Source: Bacillota bacterium (lineage in GTDB: Bacteria > Bacillota > Clostridia > Acetivibrionales > DSM-1351). Taken from it: a DNA stretch of 21,219 nucleotides. The stretch lies in contig JAEYWA010000106.1 of the NCBI GenBank assembly GCA_023431385.1, positions 1 through 21,219 on the forward strand. Reading direction: 5' to 3'. The position numbers and the translations under genes were made by a program. Below, piece after piece: positions 7,955 to 13,779 of the stretch (the first letter of the stretch is position 1; each line of letters starts with the position of its first letter). The notes under the pieces were generated by a model. The model was not told the DNA's origin, ran no database searches, and was given only the letters and a program-made list of their open reading frames with translations.

Positions 7955-8158
7955 TTATTTGTTGCAGCAACTTGCTTGTGTATCAAAAGTCACTATGTTC
8001 TGACCTATCGATAGTATAAAATTTCCTAGAGCAGCTCTCTGACAACCTTCTACCTCTTCTGAAAGAAATATTGAAATAGCTGTTGCAAGGGCTGTGAGTT
8101 CACAGGGCGTTAATGAGAAAAGTCCATCGGTACAACCACTTTTACAATTCTTACTCAA
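7955..8158 (-). CDS. Small Cys-containing protein, possibly DUF6774-like
   Basis: 67 residues starting at a TTG; AAAGGTG lies 7 bases before it and there is no internal Met, so TTG is the only plausible start. The core TPCELTALATAISIFLSEEVE...LGNFILSIGQNIVTF recalls, from memory, the short clostridial family annotated DUF6774 (Cys-Glu-Leu, then an Ala/Ile-rich helix, an acidic turn and a second helix). Six Cys occur at 5, 9, 19, 39, 64 and 65, with a CxxxC near the N-terminus and CC near the end, so metal or disulphide chemistry is possible. No signal peptide or membrane helix is visible. A promoter candidate lies upstream and a terminator downstream, so it looks like a single-gene unit. Function unknown. 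Confidence 0.7.
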   Translation of the reverse strand: MSKNCKSGCTDGLFSLTPCELTALATAISIFLSEEVEGCQRAALGNFILSIGQNIVTFDTQASCCNK

Positions 8159-8184
8159 CTATAATCACCTTTTAATCAAATCTA

Positions 8185-8213
8185 TTAATATATGTTATGT
8201 TTGTTTGCATCAA
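8185..8213 (-). promoter_or_regulatory. Candidate promoter for the 67-residue gene
   Basis: On the - strand TTGATG (8213-8208), exactly 17 bases, then TATTAA (8190-8185); each box matches the vegetative consensus at four of six positions. The predicted leader is about 20 bases and contains the AAAGGTG ribosome site. Confidence 0.45.
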
Positions 8214-8246
8214 ATTGTTAAATGATTAGTTTCATTTATCGGAGTA

Positions 8247-8657
8247 TTAACTGCTATAATTTTTGACGCGCTCAAATCCTAAGTAACGTGTACCCTGAAA
8301 GGTCAGCCTTCCAATATCTTTTTCCACAAGTATTCCATACTCAGTATCTTTAATCTCGAATTCTAACCGATCACCACTTGTTACTTCAAATGTAGCATAA
8401 TATGTAGTCGATGATGAACTGTGATGAATGTTATCTGCTCCGGTATTATGATGATAACTACGAAAATCAGCCCTTTTTGTTACCACTGTTGCATCAACTG
8501 TAAGAACAGGGGATGTGTTGTTTCTTTTCCATTGTTTTGCACTCTGTATAGAGCGTACAATAATTATACCAAATACAAATATAAATCCGATAATTACAAT
8601 TACCGTAACAACATTAAACATAATACTATAGAACCCACCATAAGGTGAAAACTCCAT
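8247..8657 (-). CDS. DUF2500 membrane-anchored protein
   Basis: 136 residues. One N-terminal membrane helix (about 12-35) is followed by a short basic stretch (QSAKQWKRNN) and then a soluble domain of about 90 residues. The order SPVLTVDATVVTKRAD, a His/Ser-rich loop, STTYYATFEVTSGDRLEFEI, and LTFQGTRYLGFER is what I recall of the DUF2500 family. The His-rich loop (YHHNTG...IHHSSSS) is typical of that family and could bind metal, though no function is established. The start has a strong ribosome site, GGAGGG, 7 bases before the ATG, and a good promoter candidate upstream, so it is expressed separately from the xylanase gene before it. Confidence 0.85.
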   Translation of the reverse strand: MEFSPYGGFYSIMFNVVTVIVIIGFIFVFGIIIVRSIQSAKQWKRNNTSPVLTVDATVVTKRADFRSYHHNTGADNIHHSSSSTTYYATFEVTSGDRLEFEIKDTEYGILVEKDIGRLTFQGTRYLGFERVKNYSS

Positions 8658-8711
8658 AACTTTTCCCTCCGTCTGTATTAATTTGAAAATAATTCCGTCT
8701 ATTAAGTTCCA

Positions 8712-8741
8712 ATTATACTACAATAATGAATTAATTGTCTC
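8712..8741 (-). promoter_or_regulatory. Candidate promoter for the DUF2500 gene
   Basis: On the - strand GAGACA (8741-8736), 18 bases, then a perfect TATAAT (8717-8712). It begins directly after the T-rich tail of the xylanase terminator, which marks the transcription boundary here. Confidence 0.6.
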
Positions 8742-8799
8742 TAAAAAATTTTTATCCATGAACATGAGACTGGCTCCCTACCTGGGAGCCAGTCTCATG
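8742..8799 (-). terminator. Strong hairpin ending the SLH-xylanase transcript
   Basis: A perfect 16-bp stem (8763-8778 with 8784-8799) closes a five-base loop. On the - strand it follows the xylanase stop by about 80 bases and is trailed by TTCATGGATAAAAATTTTTT, so the T-run begins some 14 bases after the stem. The stem is by far the most stable in this gap; it may terminate or simply protect the mRNA 3' end. Confidence 0.75.
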
Positions 8800-8815
8800 G
8801 GGTGTGAACTTACTT

Positions 8816-8855
8816 GCATCTGGTTTTCTGCTGCAGCATCTGGTTATCTGTTGCC
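8816..8855. repeat. 20-bp imperfect tandem repeat
   Basis: Two adjacent 20-base units both begin GCATCTGGTT (8816-8835 and 8836-8855) and differ at three positions in their second halves. They lie between the stop of the SLH xylanase and its hairpin. Probably a local duplication by slippage. Confidence 0.6.
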
Positions 8856-8879
8856 TATAACTAATTTTCACACTTATAG

Positions 8880-11800
8880 CTAGTTTATTGAGTTTTTACT
8901 GAGGAGGGAATACAATATGTTTGCAAAGTCTGCTCTGCTGCAAGTAGATTTTGGTTTTAGCTGTCTGTATGAGCCATCCTTCATCAAACCAGCTTCAACA
9001 AGCTTTGTAATAGTTTCTAGAGACCAGAAGGAAATTTTATTGCTATCGCCAAAGCCTCTATATTCTTTAACTTTTTTGTCCGGCAATTCTCCCAGGTAAT
9101 TTTCCAAATTATATATCATTGTGTACAAGGCTTCTCGGGTTATATCTGCGTTAACATCTAATTTGTTATAACCAACACCTTTAGTCATACCGATTTCTCT
9201 AGCCTTCGCATAATGTCCGGCAAATTCACCGTCAGCGTCTGAGAAATTGTTCTGCACGTTTTCCAGCGGTTGAATATTGTATGCTTCAAGAAGCATTACT
9301 ATTGCTTCACCACGAGTTAATTTTCTGGTTGGTTCAAAGTTAATTCCTGTTATTATATCTCTTGCCCCAAGATAAGTAACTGCCGAATAATATTCATCGG
9401 TTTCCTTCACGTCCTTAAAGACAACTTTATTATTGCTTATTGCAAACCTTGAGAAGTGTGATGTTTTAAAGGTTACATTGCCATTTTCATAGGTTCCCCT
9501 AACAGGAATCAGATTCTGATTGCTATCTATGTAGTAAACAAGAATTGCATTTGGATCTTCATCTTCTTGAAGGTTGTAAGGAATACTAACAGTTACAGTA
9601 CCATCTCCAAAATCTGAAACTGCTTTTCCGCCGACAGATACGCTGAATTCATAAACAGGACGATCTTCAATCCTTACACCTGCTGTTGCTGGGAGTTTCG
9701 CTATCTCTGTAGCAGCAACCTTGGATACTTTAATTTCAACTTCACCTGTCCCTGCTTTTGAAATTGCTTCGATGGTCTTACAGTCAAAAACAACTTCACA
9801 AATACCTGCATCAATTTTAAGTGCTGTATCTTTATCAGCTGCCAAAATTCTATTCAATGTTCCATCAGGCAGTTTTACCTCAGCTGCTTTTGCATCTGCT
9901 TTTAAGCCAAGTAAAAGAGCAATCGTCAATTTTTCATCTGAACCTTTAACATTACCTAAATTACTGATTATATCATCTACAACTTTGGCACTAACACTTA
10001 CAGCAGCTGTTCCGTCAGCTTTTACAGCCGCCGGTAATGTTACTTTAATTTCAGACTTTTCAATCTTTGCAGTGTTGTTTGAAGAGCTTGTATCCGAGCT
10101 ACCGCCTATGCTGTTACTGCTCCCACTTCCAGACCCGCTTCCAGAACCACTACCATTACCGGGCTGGGTCCCTCCGTTACCTGGCTGATTTCCTCCGTCA
10201 CCGGAATTACCCTTTCCAATTAGGGTAAGAACTCCGTAAACTGATGTGTCCTGATATCCATTACCTGAAGTATCATTCCACGTTGTAACACTCTGACGGG
10301 CTCCATTTTTAGCATCATTTATCTGTGCGTCAAAGCCAATTTTTTTATTGTTGTCAACTGATATTGTCTTGAATGGTATTTTCATTTCTACTGTATAATT
10401 TGTACCTGAAACTTGTACAGCTGACACAAATCCGGGTTCTATACCTGATGGATTAAAGGTTGCCTCATTATCAAAATTTACTCTGTACTGTCCATCATCC
10501 TCCTGATAGAATGAAGTCTTTCCATTATTTTCATCAACGAATATTTCTGTTGAATCCTCCTGGTATGCGTCCGCACTGGTTTTATCCAGCTCCGCATCGC
10601 TTATCTGAACCAGAACATACAAATTTTTATTGTCCCAAAGTGCTTTTGCTGTACCAGTGGCACCTTGCCATGCCATCTGATATTGGTTTATTGGCATTTC
10701 ACGTGTTTTACCCCATATTGGGTCAATAGTTCCGTCAACTACAGGAGTTCCATAGGCTGCTGTTGATTGTTTTGCAGTAGCAGGGGTCGTAGGCTGATGT
10801 TCCGACATATATTTATCTGGATTTACTATTCCGTAATATGCCAGCTTTGCCTGAAGGTTCTTGTCAAATACCAACGGGTTTGAACTTGCTCTCCAACTGG
10901 TAGCATCATCCATTCCCCAAATGGTAACACGGGCAATTTTATCTGAATGGGCTTTAAATATTTTAAATAACTGAGCATATAAATACCCCTGTGCTTCCTC
11001 CAATTTTGGTGACAGTTGTGAATTAGCTCCCGCCTGGATGTCAAGCTCAGTAATACTCACTTCTACACCAAGTTCAATGAATCTTTCCAAAGAAAGCTGA
11101 ACATTTGTTGGGTTGGTACTCAATGAGTAATGTGCCTGCATACCGACACCGTCAATTAAAAGCTTACCCGGATGAGCTTCGGCATATCTGTCATTGATTT
11201 CCTTAACCATGTTATAGATTGCTTTTGATTTACCCTGGTTGTCTTCATTGTAATCATTATAATAAAGCTTTATATCCCAGTCAGGATGTGTATCCAACAC
11301 CTCTCTGGCAGCCAGGAATGCCTGTTCTACATAGTCCGGGCCTATTGCCTGAAACCATTCGCTGGTTCTGAGTGAACCCTGCCAATCTGCCGGATTGGGG
11401 GGATTATCGTTCATTGCTTCATTTACAACGTCCCAGGATATGACCTTATCACCGAAGTGTTCCATTACATTTTTAATATGAGTCCTCATATTTATAAGAG
11501 CCTCATCCCGTCCAAGAACTACTGTTGTTCCATTTTCAGTTTTTGTATTCATCCACTTTGGTGACTGCTGATGCCATACCAAAACATGACCATGCATTTG
11601 CATACCCTCAGCTAGAACCTCATTAACCATAGTATCTGCCGCATCAAAGGTGAAGTTGCCTTTTGTCGGCTGAAGCGCATCAGGTTTCATTGCATTACCT
11701 GCGGTAGCTACATTATTATGCAGCTTGAGAAGCTCCAATCTCACTCCGTCAAGATCTTCAGCAGAGATGGCATTTCCTATAAGAAAATCCTTTTGATAAA

Positions 11801-13364
11801 CAGTCTTAATTGGCAGAAGATCCTTTTGAATATCTATAGGACCCGAACTTGTGGGTACAAAGCTGATATCGTCTATGTAGAAGGATGCAGTAGCATTATT
11901 TGAACTCTCTACATAAATTGTCAGGTACTCGCTGGACACATTATTATAACGGTACATACCTTCATACATAACCCAACCGTCAGCTGTACCTATTGTTTTG
12001 GCAGAAAGAGTGTTGTAGGCTGCACCACTTCCGTTACCGACCTGTGTGGAAAGCTGAAGCTGTGAGCTTTCCGGGCTTAAAAGCTTAACCCAGGCTGTAA
12101 CTTTATATTCAGCACCTTTATCAATGTACTTTTCAACACGTAAAGATGGCCCATGCCAGGTTGTTGTTCTGCCTTCTACCTTTAAGGCATAAGACCCACC
12201 CTCTGTGTGATTTGCTTCATTTGTAATTGTAAGAATTTCTGTTCCGGCTCTTCCTACGAAACCACCTGCTGTTTGATCTTCGAAGGTTATAGTGTTAAAT
12301 GGTATAGCCGGGTCTCTTGGGGGGTCTACCGGTGGCTGAGTACCGCTGCCGATAGTAGTAATCATAACATCCCCGATGTAGAATGGAACTGCTTTACCTT
12401 CATCATTTGACTGTACCCGTACTGCATTGTCTTTACTTGTATCTACGGTGTATGTACCGGTTATTGTAAATGCAGCTCCGGTAGTTACATTTACACCTGC
12501 TATCCAGCCGTAACTGGAAACATTCTGAAGAAATACCTGTGAACCGGCAGGAACATCTGCGCTGGCATCTACAAACCCTTTAACAGTTATAGTATAGGTT
12601 TTTTCGTTTTCCATACCTACATCTGTAAAGTTGAAGTCAACACCATCCCAGTTGTTAACTCTCCCGCTTACATATAGGGCTTTGCCATCGGCATTTCCAT
12701 CAAAAGTTTTATCGCTTACCGGTGTCAGGATTGCACCCCCGGCTTGTGAGGCCTTACCGGCTCCGTTTGTAAACTTTTCATGCAGCACTACAGTTTCAGT
12801 AGCAGTAGTAGTAATCGTAACATCCCCAATGTAAAACGGAACTGCTTTACCTTCGTCATTTGTCTGTACACGCACTGCATTGTCCTTACTTGTATCTACA
12901 GTATATGTACCGGTTATTGTTAATGCAGCTCCTGTAGTAATGTTTGCACCTGCAATCCAACCGTAGCTGGACACATTTTGAAGAAACACCTGTGAACCGG
13001 CTGGCACATCTGCGTCAGTGTCTACGAAACCATTAACAGTTATAGTATAGGTTTTTCCATTCTCCATTCCAACATCTGAAAAATTGAAGTCAACACCATC
13101 CCAGTTGTTTGCTCTCCCGCTTACATATATAGCTTTGCCATCGGCATTTCCATCGAATGCCTTATCGCTTACCGGTGTCAGCCTTGCACCTCCTGCTTGT
13201 GTTGCAGCACCCAGCCCATGTGAAAAGTCCTCATGATAAACCGTAACAGTACCAGCACTTGCTGAATTTACTACACTATTAATTGGTAATAGAGATATTA
13301 CCAGACATAGTACAAGTAAAACCGATATTACCTTTCCCCAACTCCTATAAACTGTACTACTCAA
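8880..13364 (-). CDS. Cell-surface GH10 endo-xylanase, 3xCBM22-GH10-CBM9-SLH
   Basis: Endo-1,4-beta-xylanase of 1494 residues displayed on the cell wall. Order: signal peptide (1-37, ASA before Gly38); two near-identical CBM22-type modules (about 41-186 and 192-337); a third, divergent CBM22 (about 352-505); GH10 barrel (about 514-860) with acid/base Glu649 in WDVVNEAM and nucleophile Glu773 in SITELDIQ; CBM9 (about 869-1050); Gly/Ser/Pro linker (1050-1095); a 215-residue domain of unknown fold; three SLH repeats (about 1313-1490). The start is TTG, with GGGAGG 8 bases upstream. This plan is that of XynX/XynA-type surface xylanases. It follows its shorter paralog after a 415-base gap and may have its own promoter. 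No dockerin is present, so it is not cellulosomal. Cys20 in the signal peptide lacks a lipobox context. Confidence 0.96.
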   Translation of the reverse strand: MSSTVYRSWGKVISVLLVLCLVISLLPINSVVNSASAGTVTVYHEDFSHGLGAATQAGGARLTPVSDKAFDGNADGKAIYVSGRANNWDGVDFNFSDVGMENGKTYTITVNGFVDTDADVPAGSQVFLQNVSSYGWIAGANITTGAALTITGTYTVDTSKDNAVRVQTNDEGKAVPFYIGDVTITTTATETVVLHEKFTNGAGKASQAGGAILTPVSDKTFDGNADGKALYVSGRVNNWDGVDFNFTDVGMENEKTYTITVKGFVDASADVPAGSQVFLQNVSSYGWIAGVNVTTGAAFTITGTYTVDTSKDNAVRVQSNDEGKAVPFYIGDVMITTIGSGTQPPVDPPRDPAIPFNTITFEDQTAGGFVGRAGTEILTITNEANHTEGGSYALKVEGRTTTWHGPSLRVEKYIDKGAEYKVTAWVKLLSPESSQLQLSTQVGNGSGAAYNTLSAKTIGTADGWVMYEGMYRYNNVSSEYLTIYVESSNNATASFYIDDISFVPTSSGPIDIQKDLLPIKTVYQKDFLIGNAISAEDLDGVRLELLKLHNNVATAGNAMKPDALQPTKGNFTFDAADTMVNEVLAEGMQMHGHVLVWHQQSPKWMNTKTENGTTVVLGRDEALINMRTHIKNVMEHFGDKVISWDVVNEAMNDNPPNPADWQGSLRTSEWFQAIGPDYVEQAFLAAREVLDTHPDWDIKLYYNDYNEDNQGKSKAIYNMVKEINDRYAEAHPGKLLIDGVGMQAHYSLSTNPTNVQLSLERFIELGVEVSITELDIQAGANSQLSPKLEEAQGYLYAQLFKIFKAHSDKIARVTIWGMDDATSWRASSNPLVFDKNLQAKLAYYGIVNPDKYMSEHQPTTPATAKQSTAAYGTPVVDGTIDPIWGKTREMPINQYQMAWQGATGTAKALWDNKNLYVLVQISDAELDKTSADAYQEDSTEIFVDENNGKTSFYQEDDGQYRVNFDNEATFNPSGIEPGFVSAVQVSGTNYTVEMKIPFKTISVDNNKKIGFDAQINDAKNGARQSVTTWNDTSGNGYQDTSVYGVLTLIGKGNSGDGGNQPGNGGTQPGNGSGSGSGSGSGSSNSIGGSSDTSSSNNTAKIEKSEIKVTLPAAVKADGTAAVSVSAKVVDDIISNLGNVKGSDEKLTIALLLGLKADAKAAEVKLPDGTLNRILAADKDTALKIDAGICEVVFDCKTIEAISKAGTGEVEIKVSKVAATEIAKLPATAGVRIEDRPVYEFSVSVGGKAVSDFGDGTVTVSIPYNLQEDEDPNAILVYYIDSNQNLIPVRGTYENGNVTFKTSHFSRFAISNNKVVFKDVKETDEYYSAVTYLGARDIITGINFEPTRKLTRGEAIVMLLEAYNIQPLENVQNNFSDADGEFAGHYAKAREIGMTKGVGYNKLDVNADITREALYTMIYNLENYLGELPDKKVKEYRGFGDSNKISFWSLETITKLVEAGLMKDGSYRQLKPKSTCSRADFANILYSLLSKNSIN
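12354..13243 (-). repeat. Tandem duplication encoding two CBM22 modules
   Basis: Two copies of a 453-bp unit (spacing from 12354 to 12807) lie head to tail inside the SLH-xylanase gene and encode the first two binding modules. By eye the proteins agree at well over 80% of positions, and long DNA runs are identical, for example around GGAACTGCTTTACCTTC. The paralogous shorter xylanase has one such unit, so the second copy probably arose by internal duplication. Confidence 0.85.
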
Positions 13365-13391
13365 TTAATTCGCCTCCCTTAAATTATACTT

Positions 13392-13413
13392 TTTTATGTA
13401 AATTTACATAAAA
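13392..13413. promoter_or_regulatory. 22-bp perfect palindrome, candidate operator
   Basis: TTTTATGTAAA is followed immediately by its exact complement TTTACATAAAA, centred between 13402 and 13403. It lies 28-49 bases before the TTG start of the SLH xylanase and about 12 bases before its GGGAGG site. An uninterrupted palindrome of this size suits a dimeric repressor or activator, or an mRNA hairpin close to the ribosome site. Confidence 0.55.
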
Positions 13414-13699
13414 TTACCATATATAACTATGAATTATCTGTTTCTCTAGTATTGAATAAAAGTCGACATAATATCTTAAATTCTTAATATAAGGTTAACT
13501 TGAGAAAGCCACAGCGATATTTGCTTTATAAGTGTATTAAAGCGAAATGTTACCATATTTGTTGAGAAACTTATTGAATATGCATTTGAACAGTAAGAAA
13601 CACTTTTACTTCAGATATATTTTATTTGAGTATCAAAAGATACAACTTACGTAACTTGAGTATTAGCAGCCGTATGACACTACGACATCGAAAGTAGTT

Positions 13700-13743
13700 A
13701 GCCATATGGCTTGCCGTATTAACAAACAGCAATCCATATGGCT
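13700..13743 (-). terminator. Hairpin after the secreted xylanase gene
   Basis: AGCCATATGG (13700-13709) and CCATATGGCT (13734-13743) form a 10-bp stem, extended inward by TTGC/GCAA after one mismatch, with a 14-base loop. It lies 37 bases past the stop of the shorter xylanase. No T-run follows on the - strand (AACTACTTTCG), so it may stabilise the mRNA end rather than terminate. Confidence 0.5.
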
Positions 13744-13779
13744 TTATTACTTATTATTACGTAGTTTAAAGAAATGCTG

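Larger units (their letters stand above)
13365..13779 (-). promoter_or_regulatory. Intergenic region between the two xylanase genes
   Basis: 415 bases without a gene. It holds a hairpin near the upstream gene's stop (13700-13743) and a 22-bp perfect palindrome near the downstream gene's start (13392-13413). I looked for a vegetative promoter and found only poor candidates (for example TTAACC near 13490 and TATTAT near 13470, 19 bases apart). The length and these elements suggest separate control of the SLH xylanase, but that is inference. Confidence 0.4.

Noticed and set aside
8683..8883. 66-residue + strand frame between DUF2500 and the xylanase
   Set aside because: It spans a promoter and the 16-bp terminator hairpin, so its protein is made of inverted-repeat sequence; no ribosome site.
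9721..10188. 155-residue + strand frame opposite the SLH xylanase
   Set aside because: It mirrors the low-complexity Gly/Ser linker and neighbouring domain in the opposite strand, is Pro/Leu-rich at its end, and has no ribosome site. A shadow of the real gene.
12354..13243. Repeat array of CRISPR type
   Set aside because: The repeats are long coding units in frame with a 453-bp period, not short repeats with spacers.
13302..13310. Lipobox in the SLH-xylanase signal peptide (Cys20)
   Set aside because: The residue before Cys is Leu and the hydrophobic core continues after it; a normal ASA cleavage site is present further on.
13537..13550. Catabolite-repression (cre)-like site TTAAAGCGAAATGT
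   Set aside because: It misses two of the conserved positions of the cre consensus, including the G near the start and C near the end, so I do not call it.
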